64,000 nucleotides of DNA, taken from contig NC_088300.1 in the NCBI RefSeq assembly GCF_032854445.1, forward strand, positions 26,207,608 to 26,271,607. Direction: 5' to 3'. This document shows positions 1 to 23,700 of this stretch, in pieces (within the stretch, counting starts at the first letter, position 1; every line of letters starts with the position of its first letter). Below the pieces are notes generated by a model. That model was not told where the DNA came from and made no database searches. It saw only the letters and a list, made by a program, of their open reading frames with translations. This DNA comes from Liolophura sinensis (lineage: Eukaryota; Mollusca; Polyplacophora; Chitonida; Chitonidae). The position numbers were made by a program, and so were the translations under genes.

Positions 1-1686
1 TCTTCTGGAAGACAAGAAACGCTCATGATTAAGGATCGTAGGAGGAAGGATTCAAATCCAAGACGACTTGCCTGTCTGATGCCTGATGATGAGACCAATA
101 ATTTTTCATCCCTGGACAGTACACTGTACTATTAAACAACAAAATACCTGTTCATACATGATTCTGTAATCATGCAAAACAATCTAAATTTGAGAGGAAG
201 TGTGGAAAACGATACTACTTTAAACTATGATATATGTCAAAGAGAATGTTTTAATATTGTACGACTATATAACCACCACTGTTAAACACATGAAAATCTT
301 CCATGTATGTCATTGTCATCTGCATAAATCAACAGAATTGTTCTGTCAATGTCCACAATGCAATGTATATGTAATACATGTAATATACAGTGTTCCATCT
401 ACAGCCGGACAGAATCCATGAAAAGGGCAAATTAGAATATGAAATCAAACACATATGCTTTTGAAAAAAAAAATACACTGTTTGAGAAATCCAAAGATAA
501 CCTCATCCTACTGGCTTCATTCTTTCAAATGTCAAAGGGCACTGATGCAAATTCCTGAATCTATCCCTGGTACATGCAAGGTATTATATTTTATAGAAAA
601 GAAAGCCACATCATGGGAGACATCTCTACAATATGTTATGGAAAATTTGTCCTTCTGGTAATTAAGCCCCCTGCTCTCAATTATGCTTGCAAAAAGCATA
701 AAATTTTCCTTGTTTACTCAACAAATTCCACCATCAGTATATCACTGATATATGACTTCAAGTCAAGCAGAGAACAGTAGTTTACCTGTAACTGAAGCTC
801 CATGGGATACAGAATAAAATAACAGTTTATCGCTAACAAAAAAAAAAGTAGTGTGCTGAGGAAGAAGAATGCAAAATGATAGAAAGAAGAGAGCTTCTGT
901 GTATGAAATAAAGACATATATACAATCTAATGTACAATCTGATGTACAATCTAAACTCAGACAGAACATGTGTCATAAGTAAGAGACTTGCAAACATTAT
1001 CAACATTGCAGAAAAGTATTGGTTTCTGTCAATGCTGTGTGTCCTGATTTAGAGATGAAACCCAGTATGCCTCAACAACCACACAGGCATTGCTGAATGG
1101 TCCAAGCTCCATGAACAGTAAGAGCCAGGGGGAGAGTTACATACAGACAACTTTTTAACGAAATACTGAGTGCTCAAATTACTCCAATGTTAAACAAGTG
1201 CCAAAATTAAAATGTGACAAATATATTAAAAAATGTGTTTAACTTGATGTTGAAAATTTGTGATTTAATATTGTAAATTCCTCAATCAATATCCTTGTTA
1301 TTCAATCTCAATCTCAAAGTATAATACTATATTAAAGGATAAGTGTTCAGATTTAGCTTTTAGAAAAATGATAATCTGTTTAAACATTACGCTATCAGAA
1401 GGACTTCCGCGAAATCTGGCTAGTACTCCTTCAGGACATATTTCAACAATTTCTTGATTTTAATCCAAATAATGTGGCTCCAAATAAGTCAGCTGAATTT
1501 GACCCGGGGGAATAATCTCTGTTCACAGCTGAATTTGTTCAGTCACTGTCCAAGCAACTGAAAGACAAGCGTCTTTAACAACTCCAGTACAATCTGCTCT
1601 CATGTTAACTTCACTATCACTCAGTTCAAAGCCCACAATGACATCTCTGCCGTGCAAACTATGCAGTGACATCAGCAAAGCCATAC
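1..1686. other. Left edge: PSTK intron(s), no exon securely recognised
   Basis: This AT-rich stretch lies downstream (minus strand) of the only PSTK exon I can identify, so it should be PSTK intron and perhaps further exons. The short reading frames in it look like chance. The best extra exon candidate is at about 1-75 on the minus strand: an open frame after a CAG acceptor. I could not match it convincingly to the kinase family. There is also a run of A at 839-847. Confidence 0.4.
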
Positions 1687-1947
1687 CTGTTTGCCATCTG
1701 TAGATGGTTTCCCCTTATCAGACACACTGGATTTTCCTGCTTCAATGATACCTTGTTCCACGTCCTGAGTGAGGATGTTGTCATAACTTACTCGTAACAG
1801 GACACATTTCTTCTCACAGGATGAATGGATTTTGTCAAACTGAAAGCTAAGTTCTTTTGACAAGATTGTTTTCCCTGAGGCAGGCAAACCACACAGCACC
1901 AGTATGCACCCCTTCACTTCACTCACTCCACTATCAATTCCATCCAT
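1687..1947 (-). CDS. PSTK: L-seryl-tRNA(Sec) kinase, first coding exon (partial gene)
   Basis: PSTK phosphorylates Ser-tRNA(Sec) to O-phosphoseryl-tRNA(Sec), the substrate SepSecS converts to selenocysteinyl-tRNA in the cytosol. The 87 codons start at an ATG at 1947. They hold a hydrophobic beta strand and a P-loop (CILVLCGLPASGKT, about residues 13-26), which matches the start of animal PSTK (CVLCGLPAAGKS in human). A second strand ending in SYDNI corresponds to the human AYDDV segment. The exon ends after codon GKQ at a consensus donor (GTATGG on the minus strand, 1681-1686), in phase 0. The rest of the kinase should lie at lower coordinates and beyond the window. P-loop and strand order fit PSTK better than a generic kinase, but one exon limits certainty. 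Confidence 0.72.
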
Positions 1948-2076
1948 TGACCAGCCACTGAACCATGTCCTGTAATTCCATAAAGATGGCTTGGATGAGC
2001 AACTAAACACAAGCAGTCATCTCCAAAGTGAGCTCCATTCACCACATGAATTTGATGTCCATGTCGCAAGTTAAGA
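1948..2076 (-). other. Probable 5' untranslated part of the PSTK coding exon
   Basis: On the minus strand a strong acceptor (pyrimidine tract ending GGCAG) sits at about 2077-2092. The sequence from 2076 down to the PSTK ATG at 1947 would then be 5' UTR within the same exon. It contains a short upstream ORF (ATG at about 2062, eight codons or fewer). A different frame is open through the exon to a stop at 1923, but I do not recognise its peptide. This implies a further 5' exon upstream, possibly near 3000. Confidence 0.4.
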
Positions 2077-2310
2077 CTGCCAAAAAGAAAAGAATACAAA
2101 AATAAGTATGTCATTTGTTGCCTTATATTAACAAGTTAGTTTTACATGTTTGACATATGTACATGACGTACAAAACAGGGATCATAACATTTAATAGTAC
2201 TTTGTTTCCACAATCATATGTTGTGGTGGGCCTATAAATTAGGATATTGTCTGAAATCAGTAATGGTGCATTTATTTCCCGACAACTTTACCTCACCATA
2301 TACAATAAGT

Positions 2311-2531
2311 GGGGACCTTATTGGCCAAGGTGGTTTGCCTGCCAGTGCGGCGCAATCATTCATTAGCCTCTCACCAATGCGGTCGCTGTGAATCCAGCTT
2401 AAGCTGGCTTCCTCTCCAGCCGTACATGGGAAGGTCTCCCAGCTACCTGCGGATAATCATTATCATATATCGTTGCATAACTGAAATATTCTTTCAGCGT
2501 AAAGCACCAATCAAATAAATGAAGTAAATAT
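2311..2531 (+). mobile_element. tRNA-derived SINE, family 1 (sense on plus strand)
   Basis: The copy runs from a tRNA-like head to a tail of AAATAAAT type. The promoter B-box region (GTGAATCCAGCTTAAGC) is degraded. Body and tail match the copies at 44617-44875 and 61998-62262. It lies between PSTK and eRF1. Confidence 0.75.
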
Positions 2532-3000
2532 ACGAAAAGTTTGGAACATATTCTGGCTATGATACACTATTTTTGGGCTATTATCTCTAATGCTCGTGTT
2601 TCCAATGTAAACCATATGTAGCCTGCACAAATATTGTGACTTTCCACTTTTGACTCGGCAATTCCAACAATTAAAAATACATGAATTAGTTCAGTTAAAG
2701 TAAACAGTGGAGTCTATTTTCACAACATTTACATGTGTCTGGGGTAGTTGTGTAAAGCTATTGAGTTCTTAATCAAGTCTCTGATATCATCACGGAATAT
2801 GCTTGAGCATGACAATCACACTGACTTTCAAAACTTGCCACACCCTTATATTCATATGAATTGAGTTTCCAATGATGCTAACTGAGACAACTAGGTATGT
2901 GCATATATGATCACGGCCATATTTGAAATATAAATTTTTCGTTGAAGCCAGATAAGTGAAACAGATGATCCCATTAGCCGTTGAAACGTCAATGAGCCTC

Positions 3001-3060
3001 ACCCACGTGGTTTTGTTTGCCTGAGCACGCCGCCATTTTCTTCCGGATATCACCTTCACG
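3001..3060. promoter_or_regulatory. Candidate bidirectional housekeeping promoter elements (PSTK/eRF1)
   Basis: An E-box CACGTG lies at 3003-3008. GCCGCCATTTTC at 3029-3040 reads GAAAATGGCGGC on the minus strand, the YY1-type core, and runs into TTCCGG (3041-3046), an ETS-type core. The composite is typical of TATA-less housekeeping promoters in animals. It sits about 600 bases upstream of the eRF1 ATG and about 1.05 kb upstream of the PSTK ATG. Function is inferred. Confidence 0.45.
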
Positions 3061-3631
3061 TTGGATTTAACCGAGACGCGATGTTCACAAGAACGGCTGT
3101 GATTGGTCAGTGCTCAGACACCTGTATTTCGATGTTTCCTGTAATACTTTGAAAAGATATCATCATTCTCTTTCATTTTACTGTGTAATAAGTACTGTTG
3201 TCTGTCACATGCGTCATTTCAATGTAAAACGCAAAATAAACGAAGTATTTGTCGACTTACATGATAAGGGCTAAAATAAGCCAGCCAATCGTTGTCGGTT
3301 TCTTTTCTGATTTCGGCTGAGGTCATTCATTGACGTCCCTTTTCCCCTGTTCTTCACATGGTTGATGGCGACGTTTCAAGATTGCACAAGGGATTGAAAA
3401 CTTGAAAAATCGACTGTCGCCGTAATATCTGGGCCAAAGAATAGGCCCAATTCATTCCAGTTGTGTGTGGGATCACTTGTATTTGTGTATTAGACTTGTT
3501 CGTGGTTGAATAGGCGCAGGAAATTCTAGTCCATACGGGAGAAATCGACGAGAAGTCACGCGGTTTTTGACCGCTTCAGGAGTTTGTTTTGTCAGAAGTG
3601 AACATACCACTCTTGTTTTGAATCTACGTGA

Positions 3632-15139
<11,508 letters not shown>

Positions 15140-15469
15140 AGTGACAAACAGACCAACGGGCATGAAATACGATGCAGCAATGGAAAACAAACTAATATTA
15201 AATAGAATACTGCACGCTATATCTGAATGAAATCAGAACTCAAAACCTACGAATCACAATTTATTTTATTTTCCTTTTTTTCTGTGCTTTTGTTTGATTG
15301 CTAGGGTCTGCTTTGCCTGTAATGAGGCTTTGTGACATGGAACATATGCATGGATATTTACAGAAAAGGTCAGTATTAAAAGGTTCAACCACATGTTTTT
15401 TATAGTGTACAAATGTACCTTAAAGCTGAGGGGCTTCTGTGACAATTACAACATTCTGACTAGTCCTGG

Positions 15470-15475
15470 AATAAA
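15470..15475 (+). terminator. Candidate eRF1 polyadenylation signal
   Basis: AATAAA lies 331 bases past the eRF1 stop codon at 15139, with T-rich sequence further on (15642-15660). A later AATAAA at about 16558 is an alternative that would give a longer 3' UTR. Confidence 0.5.
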
Positions 15476-17755
15476 ATAATTTTACAAGGCATGCCACTTT
15501 TGTGTAAACCTGTATGTAATCGGACATACTCCTGTGAAGACACTTCCTTGTGTAAAAGCCCAAGTTTAATGTTAACTCAAGACAAATATTCATCTGTACG
15601 TTTAACTAAAACACGCTAATTGAAAGTGGCAGGAAGTTTTTAATTTTTTTTTTTTTTTTTTGAGCGACTTCTTGACATATCAAAATTAAATGGCCAGTCA
15701 TTTAAAAGAAAAAGAGCAATCTGTTGAAAGTGCTAAATTTGGCGCAAGTGCTGTATCCCTGATCAAAACGAGTCTGTTTGATGTCTTGACTGGCTTCATG
15801 AATACAGAATTAAAAATGCAAACTTTATCAAATTCTGGTCTAGTGTGTACTTATCGATAGGTATAATTCAAGTCTTGCGTACTGAGGATTGGGTCCTAAA
15901 GGTGGGACGAAAAAATTCTGGAAAACCGTTGTACTAACTACACACCATTTTTTTCATTGCTTTCATTGGCAATTTATTCCAACGGAAGTTCTTCTAAAAC
16001 TTACAGACTTGAAAATTGGTTCTTGTTGCCCGTTGGTACTGTTGTGTGTAGCGAAATTGAAGAGTCCACAACTTACAAATGAAGTTCACACTACATTACC
16101 AATCTCTACTATGCATGCTGGGAGTTATGAAATGTATTTTGAAAAGGCAGAAATAACGACAAGGAAAAAGATATTTTCTATTTTCCAAACCCCCTCAAAT
16201 TTGCCAGGAAAACATCTGAATAATTCCAGGTTTCAGTTACACAAGATTAATTATATGACGATGTTTTTACGAAATAAATTTCAAAATATCAGCCTTCCAA
16301 CAGATGCAGCTAGTTCATGGTTTAGGTTCGAACAGTAAAGCTTTTGATAATGCTCGCAATAGTTCATCCAGTGTGGACAAAACTTGACGGGTCTCTAAAA
16401 AAAATACCTAATAGTCTTGACCGTAAAATAATCTGTTCTACAACAATGCTTTAAATCAAAATAGACGTTAGCTTATTACGAATTTGCAAATCCATGTTGA
16501 AAGTTTTGCATATGTTTAGTTTACTAGGTACAGATCAACATGGACAAAGGTCTAAGAAATAAAGTAAGACTTATACTTTGAAGTTGCTTGCTTTCTGTGG
16601 CTGCGATATTTTCCGACAGAATTTCAGTGCTGTAGCGAAAATCTCGTATGGTATTTCCAACGCATGATTATGAAATGCAACTCCCTTTTATTAAATCTGA
16701 TATTCAGATTTTCCGCATTCAAGTTTGCTGATGTATAATTGGTCTGATCTGACGAGGTGTTGGTTTTTTTTGTTTTTTTTTTTGAGGTCAAGAGTCAATT
16801 GTGAGGTTTCCAAGACTCGGTCAATAAAACATTCGATCTACCAAATTTGATTACCTGTGTTCTGTGGATATTAAAATATATCGTATATTGTATTTTGGGA
16901 AACTTTTTTTAAATTCCACGGATGGGTGTGGCGGCATATGCCAGGAGTCTGTAACTGATGCCTATGGCATCTCACTGACAGGAAATCAGGCTCGGTAAAG
17001 AATTCAAGAATACTCGCCATGTTGAATTCGTGACAACGGATATCCGTGTATTTGTCATTTTACTACCATATACACGTCGTTGAAAACATTGAATAATATG
17101 GAAGTTCATACGGCTGAAGTCGGGAGTTTCTCACGTCCACAATTTATACATGCTGCACAAACTGTTCAGCTGTTTTAACATTGTGATTTCCGGTTATCAG
17201 TTCTCAATATCATCCAATGTTCTTTATTTCCCTATAACGGTTATGATTTTTCTCACCGCGTCATCTGACATATATCCGCTACATCAATCAGATAAATGGG
17301 CAATATGAATATTTACCATTAAATATGGTTTTTCATCCTTCACAACCTAAAAAATTCTAATCCTTGCATAATAGAAGATTCCCTCGCAATCCATCAACTT
17401 CCTTCTCACAAAAACCGCAAAGTGTGGGGGTGGGGGCTTGCTTTTTGTTGGAGTCTCCTTTACAATAAAATGAAACATCATCGACTTCATAAAAGCTGCA
17501 AACCAGAAGTTCTGTCACATATGAAATGGGAAGAACATCTGTTGTGAGAACTTGGCTACCCGTTCTGTTTATTCCTGAGGCTGGTCCAACTTTTACCTTC
17601 GTTTACATGATATATCTTCGCACTTCTTTTGGGGATTAGACCAAGTGCAGGCAACATATTTTCGCTCAGGGTTCCATTGACGTGTTTCACCGAAGATTTG
17701 TCGTTATTGCGAAAATCCTCCTACAAGAATACACATTAATGATACCATTAATGAA
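15476..17755. other. eRF1/FAHD1 convergent intergenic region
   Basis: No recognisable gene. A 149-codon open frame at 15889-16338 (plus strand) starts with a non-ATG codon and shows no domain I know. It may lie within a long eRF1 3' UTR. T-rich runs occur at 15642-15660 and 16764-16783. Confidence 0.5.
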
Positions 17756-17763
17756 GAATTTGA

Positions 17764-17769
17764 TTTATT
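17764..17769 (-). terminator. Candidate FAHD1 polyadenylation signal donated by a SINE tail
   Basis: On the minus strand, AATAAA lies 303 bases past the FAHD1 stop, inside the A-rich tail of a family-1 SINE inserted in the same orientation. I see no other AATAAA hexamer between the stop and this point. Confidence 0.4.
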
Positions 17770-17895
17770 TACTTGATTGCTGTCGTACGGCATACTCAAT
17801 AATATTTCTCTTATAGGACGGTGGCTAGCGTTATGGTGGGAGAAAACCTACGACCATCCGCAGTTTGCTGGCAGACCTCCCCATGTACTGGTACA
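17764..17895 (-). mobile_element. tRNA-derived SINE family 1, 5'-truncated copy
   Basis: It matches the SINE body (GTACGGCATACTCAATAATATTT, ..GGACGGTGGCTAGCGTTATGGTGGG.., ..CGACCATCCGCAGTTTGCTGGCAGACC..), with the tail at low coordinates. The tRNA-like head is missing. Confidence 0.8.
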
Positions 17896-18071
17896 GATAT
17901 AATGTTAACCTGTATGGTAGGAACGCAATCCATCAATCCATGCATGCAGGTAAAATACTGACAATCTGTTAAACAGTTAAAATAAATTATATATTGCATT
18001 ACTTTTTACGAATTTAACCAGCAACATGCCCACGCTGCTAAAAACAGTCCAGACTTTAAGGCGTATTCAGG

Positions 18072-20180
18072 TCAAGATCGTAACTCAACCGGAAACTTCA
18101 CCGCTATCAAGTCTTCTAAGCCCGCCTCTATGACGTCACCACTATGAACTGGTCCCACCCCAGACGGGGTCCCAGTCAAGATGAGGTCACCGGGCTCAAG
18201 TGTAAAAAACCCACTGATATAACTAATAAGGTAGGGAATGTTGAAAATCATGTCCTTCGTAGTGCCGTCCTGCTTTGTCAAGCCGTTCACTTTGAGCCAC
18301 AGACGTAGATCTTGAGGGTTTGGAATTTTGTCTGCGCCAATGAAATCACTGACCGGACATGACGTATCAAAGCCCTTAGCCAAAGACCACGGTTGTCCCT
18401 TTTTCTTCGCCTCACTCTGGAAATCGCGCGCAGTCATGTCCAGCGCCAAGGAGTACCCGCCTATGTAATCATAGGCTTTATTCTCAGGGATGTCCACTCC
18501 GCGTTTTGAAATGATGATTCCTAACTCTACTTCATGGTGAAGCTCACTACAGCCTTTAGGGATCTGAAATACATAACCACAAATAGAGGAGTTAACAATA
18601 TACAAGACAGTCGATTGGAAATACGAGTATATATACGAGAAATTGATGTATTAAATTTTTCGATGTACTATAAATATCAGATGCATATGCTCAATAAGAT
18701 CTCAATAACGACAAGGGTAACAGCGCCATATGCGATGAGCAGACCCATCGTTTAGGACGGTTCCGATGTACTCATCGTGGAACTGTTACCTAAATGGTAG
18801 TGTTTCGTATAATAAGTCTTGTTGTTGACCCTTGTCGAACAAGTAAAATATTCAGAAGACAACCCTTAAGTCCAGAGAAATAAATACCAGTACAGTAACA
18901 AGTCTTACCTTTATAGCTTGTCCTTGTGTGATGTAAGCTGATGGTGGCTTCAAGAACAGGATCGGGGTGGAGGGGATAGCGTTACCTAATTCAGCGGCAT
19001 GTTCACTGTGGAATTAAACATCAAAGGTAATGATAATCATAACCTTTACGTTATTTAACTATTTTCACACTCAAAAAATAAATTTAACACTAAATCTTGC
19101 GATACTAGAATATATTCTGTAATAATAGCCGCTGAATAGTACTGTGTCATAATCAACATAATATCGGGATTTTTGGGCTGAATTAATAAAATATGTGCTC
19201 CATATATTTAACAGAACAAGCTGCAGCAGTGACAACAATCTGACACAGTAACGGAATACATTCAAGCGTCACTCAGACAACAGACTTTAATTTGAATATA
19301 ACAGGTTATTGTTTTGGAGATCAGTGATTACAAGTGTTTGTATTAAACCCAATGACTACGGCTAAGATGATACTCTTGCACCGTAAGCCTATTGGTATAA
19401 TAAGTCCGTGCCCAAGCACTCACTCACTCACTAGTAAGTCCATGAGCAGGCATAAATACACCAAAATGTCTGACTAGAATGCATAGGTCAACATATATTT
19501 GCATATTTTGACCCTTGCTAACTTATATGTGTGGTCACAGCTCTGCTCACTTATTTGATGGCGACTAAAGTCATGGACGGAGAAGACAAGGCTACAGGAC
19601 AAACTCCACAGTATCACCCCATCAGTTAGTATGTGTAGAATAAAATCCCTGAACATAGCAAACCCGCTTGATCAAGGCATTTCGGTTTACAGCAGGAGAC
19701 GTCTCCATTATATTTTATATACCCGTCTACTAATATATCAAGATAAGGTAGTCCACATTGTGTACTGGCGAGGTCACCACGGATGGGATTCAAAGGTTAT
19801 CTTAAGTCTTTAAGTCTGTAGGTCTATAACAGTAAATGCGTTTGCCTTGTAAATCTCACTCGATTTACAAGACAAAGCTAATCTACCAAATCTATGGCGT
19901 GCATAGGTCCTGAGACGTAAAAGAACGCCTACATGTACGATGCGCCTAGGCTTACAGTACAAAATCCCGATAATCCGACACCACATGATTCGCCCCTTGC
20001 TAAGCTGGTTGTTATATATAACCGTGACATTGACAACATTGTGCCTGGTGCCGTTCTGTGCCATATAAATATCCTTCCCCATCGAATTAATTTACTGTGC
20101 CTTTACCTGTAGTTCCTCCCAACTGCGATTATCTTTCGACCAGTTTCCACGAACTTTGATAGCTTCGTCTGCGCAGCCAT
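18072..20180 (-). CDS. FAHD1: Acylpyruvase / oxaloacetate decarboxylase FAHD1, 3 exons, complete
   Basis: FAHD1 is a mitochondrial enzyme of the fumarylacetoacetate hydrolase fold. It decarboxylates oxaloacetate and cleaves acylpyruvates with Mg2+. Exons on the minus strand: 20180-20107, 19005-18909 and 18563-18072. Phases agree and give 220 residues (human about 221-224). The N-terminus (MAAQTKLSKFVETGRKI) leads into IAVGRNY. Expected active-site residues are present: His27 and Glu30 of the lid (NYSEHAAELG), metal ligands Glu68 and Glu70 (LHHEVELG) and Asp99 (LALDMTARD), then Gln106 and Lys120 (SLAKGFD). All are offset by 3 from human. The GDLILTGTPSGVGP motif near the C-terminus is typical. 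The start is the first ATG in a CpG-richer segment. Convergent with eRF1. Confidence 0.96.
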
Positions 20181-20771
20181 GTCGTTCCAAAAGGTACCCG
20201 CAAGGAGCTACACAAAGGGAAGCAACTCCAATGTACTTAGCTGCACTCACTGCAAACTGCGTTTTTAATCGAATCCTGTCCCTAGCGCATTATTTGCACA
20301 ATGACACTGATTTTACTAAAATCATCCTGTACAGGTGTGGGGAAAATACATAGTAGAGAAAACTTGGAAAGAAATTTTAAAGACGTAAAACTCTTTGCAA
20401 AGTTATACTGGATGGCGCCCTATCTTTTTCCCTATGGCCTACACCTATTTGTTGGCCTATGCCATACCAGTGCAGGTGCTGTGAGCCGAACGTGCACATT
20501 AAACACGAAGGGGGTGGAAAGCTCGTTACGGCGCTTGGCTTTCGGACGCTTAGATAATCATGGAGTTTGCTGAACCCCAGCCTCCGACTGAAAATTCGCG
20601 AGATTTCCACGCGTTCGTGATCTTGATCAAGTAGTCTTTCAAAAATTCGTCGACGTGATCGCTGCATGTATTGGTCCGTTCCGCCATGTAATAATGCAAA
20701 CGGAAGTGCGGAGATTTACTCCTGCATAGCACCACTATTTCTTCACCAATAAAACTGGACGTCATGGTATA
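20181..20771. other. FAHD1 upstream region with CpG-rich segment
   Basis: Sequence upstream of the FAHD1 start. The stretch 20540-20700 is relatively CpG-rich (GCGTTCG, TCGTCGACGTGATCG). On the minus strand it carries an ATG-started frame from 20688 (MAERTNTCSDHVDEFLK...), open for about 45 codons. It might be promoter sequence, a first exon of an unseen gene or chance. I do not recognise the peptide. Confidence 0.3.
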
Positions 20772-20828
20772 GATGTTCTTAAGTATGGCCTAAGACGTTA
20801 AACACTAATCAAATAAAAAAAAAAAAAG
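20772..20828 (+). mobile_element. Solo SINE family 1 tail
   Basis: TTCTTAAGTATGGCC..GACGTTAAACACTAATCAAATAAAAAA matches only the 3' end of the SINE (normally CTTGAGTACGGCGTAAAACACCAATCAAATAAATAAA-like), with an A run at the end. Confidence 0.6.
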
Positions 20829-23203
20829 CATAACCGGGAATATGAAACACGAAAGCAGAAAATCTGTTCTGTCAACGGACCTCCTTGCGAGACAGGCGAA
20901 TTAAGTGTAGGCTACAGGTAACTTGAAACTGAATTTTATTTAAAATAGTTCTGTAGGTATTTAAATTTATCTCAGGTAAGCAAATTTCATTCAGCTTCTC
21001 AGTACATAAAATCAGTATCATCAGTAGGGCTATGGCATGTACTGATAACCAATTCAACATGCAGGGCTACATATTCGATCTTCCTTTCATATACTGAGAG
21101 AACTAGTACGTCAAATTATTCAAGTACAGGCCTACGGATATATAAAAACGTGTACTTTTTCCTACAAAACTTTTCTCTTTAGCTCTGTTAGCATCAAACG
21201 AATTATAAGTTCAGTCGTCATAATTTTCTCTATTTTTTATTTACGTACTTTTTATAAATTTTGTAAGTATAGTGGGTGTCGTTGCAACATTTATTGGGCA
21301 TAAAACCTGAAATCGCTGGAGAACTTTTTAGTAATTTTCTTTGTATAAAAGAATGGATTGGATATTTGTTAATGTGACCCATCATACATGCTTGAAGCAA
21401 GTTATATATGTAAACCTACATACAGAGTAAACTTTCCATAAAAGAACATATGTGTGGATAGGCTCACGCTTAAACCAACAATATAAATGTGTGTGTATTT
21501 CCTTGTAATCTGCACAGTGTGTTCAGTTCGTGTTGTAAAATGGGAAACATGAAAAATAAAACCATCTATTTACGCTGTACAGAAGAGTATACCTAGCATT
21601 CACATGCATAAGATATATTTTGGGATTGAGGAGTCCTGAGGGAAACCGAGAGAATCCAAGAGAAACCTTAACTCGCACTGTGAGGTAAAAGCGAAATTAA
21701 GTCAACTCAGGGGTGCTTAATTAATGACAACGTCCAAATTATTGTGGGTTTTATGATGCATTTTACACCAATCAAACAGCGGAATAATTCGGCAGTATCA
21801 TGAGACATGCAGTGATTGTACTGATACTGGGCACCCCAGAACTCGACGTCTACCCTAGTTATGTGGACTGATCGTTACACAGATTACGATTCAGAATAAA
21901 TTTGGCACATGTCTCCCGCACAGGCCTGCGGCTATCTAGCCACTTGGCCATCGCATGGCGGCTTGCGTTTGATAACCCATCGCAGAGTGAAGTTATACCA
22001 TCTGTGCACTTGCATGTCGTACTTATCCTGTCTCCTCTTTGAGTTCTTCTGCACGCTGCGTACCGGTATATAAATTAAACCCACTGTAATTCTATATTTG
22101 CTCACTAATAAATGCCAAACAGGAATGAGTTATGATATATATACACGTTGTATATATGCCTGAATTTGTTGACAGTACTTCTGTTAATACGCTGGGTTAC
22201 GGCGTTTAGATAAATAGACGCATAGAAGTATATCTGCCATCACCTGTAGTAAGAATATTTTCAAGCATCCAGTTAAATAAAAAAATACTTAGCACCGTAT
22301 GCTGATTGAATTGAAAGATGCACGCATGCGGGTAACATTGAGAGCGCGTGACTGCTACATAGCAGGCATCGAAATTCATGTACACATCAGAGCAAGCACA
22401 GGCATGATCCATCAATAACTATATGTAATGTAGGGACCATCTTTCCCAAATGGTTCTTTGTAGAAATTTGTCTTGGGATTATTTTTTTGGAATATTCATG
22501 GGAAGGTTATGTCTTTATTTCCGAACAATAGTTCTTTTGTCGATGACAACCGAATCAATCCAACTAATTCTCTAATATAATTTTTTTTGACACCCTAATA
22601 TATATTTAGCGTGGTGTTTCAGGTTTATCAGTGAAAAAAATCGGTTCTAAAGACACACTTTAACATTTAGTTCTAAGGTGTTTATCCAGGCCTGTCAGCA
22701 ATAATATATAACGAATGTTGTAAAAACAGTCTGAGCATAAGTGTTTGGAAAATACAATGTTTAACAATCGATGGCAATCGGGCTCTTCATATATGTTGCA
22801 TGGCGCATTTGAACAAATAGTGCTATACTTAAAAATCATCATTAATCAACTCCTCTGTGATCATAATCTTATATGTGAATAAGCACAAAGTCCTTCTGGC
22901 AATTCTATTTAAATAAGCAGATAACAACCACACATGTTTTATAATTTACAAACATTTAAATGTCATTTTTGAGTGTGACAAATTTCTACATACATTCTGT
23001 TCATAGGTAAATTATAGATTTTAAAGGGAAAATTCACACCAATCGACTTTACCTCAGTCAGGACGACGAATTTGTTTATAGGTAATGTGGATTTAATTCA
23101 AGTGACACTATTATGAACTTAACAAACTATGAATATTCGGTTCAGACATTTAATGGAACAGCATTATTTGTTCCAGCGTGGCCTAACAATGCCGTTCTGA
23201 AGA
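20829..23203. other. Intergenic region, nothing recognised
   Basis: AT-rich non-coding sequence without a supported gene. On the minus strand around 21920-21965 a tRNA-like head (GATGGCCAAGTGGCTAGA) is visible but no complete tRNA cloverleaf could be built, so it may be an old SINE head. Confidence 0.5.
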
Positions 23204-23400
23204 TTTATTTATTTGATTGGAGTTTTACGCCGTTCTCTAGAATATTTCACTTATGCGAAGACGGTCACGCATATTGGTTGGTGGAAACCAGGCAGAGCCC
23301 GTGGGAAACAAACGACCACCCGTAGGTTGCTGAAAGACCATCCCACCTACCCGTTCTCAAGAATGCTTCACTTCTATGATTTCGGTTGGGTTATAAATTC
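23204..23400 (-). mobile_element. SINE family 1 copy plus a second fragment
   Basis: TTTATTTATTTGATTGGAGTT.. opens a tail-first (minus-sense) SINE body that runs to about 23345. It is followed at once by a second partial body start (CGTTCTCAAGAATGCTTCACTT), which suggests a nested or dimeric insertion. Confidence 0.75.
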
Positions 23401-23555
23401 TAGTAATCCGGCAAAGCACGAAGAAAACCGTCGCCGTCTGTCAGGGCACAATTTAGGTCCAAAAGGTTAACCAGGGTACGCCTAACAGACGATCGAGGTA
23501 CTATACGACACTGTATCTGCATGTACAACAATCTTGTCCCCTTCTGTTAGACTTG

Positions 23556-23700
23556 TTTGCTTATTTGATTGGTATTTTACGCCATACTCAAGAATATTTC
23601 ACTTATAAGACGGCGGCCAGCATTATGGCTGCCAGCATTTTGGTGGGAGGAAACCGGGAAGAGCCCGGGGCACACAACCTTCGGATAGAAGTTATATAGG
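23556..23700 (-). mobile_element. SINE family 1, truncated copy
   Basis: Tail TTATTTGATTGGTATTTTACG, then CCATACTCAAGAATATTTCACTTATAAGACGG. It contains a small internal duplication (CAGCATTATGGCTGCCAGCATTTTGG). The tRNA head is lost. Confidence 0.8.

Noticed and set aside
1-75. A further PSTK exon at the left edge
   Set aside because: An open minus-strand frame follows a CAG, but its peptide does not align convincingly to the kinase.
15889-16338. 149-codon open frame after eRF1
   Set aside because: It starts with a non-ATG codon, has no recognised domain and could fall within the eRF1 3' UTR. Not called as a gene.
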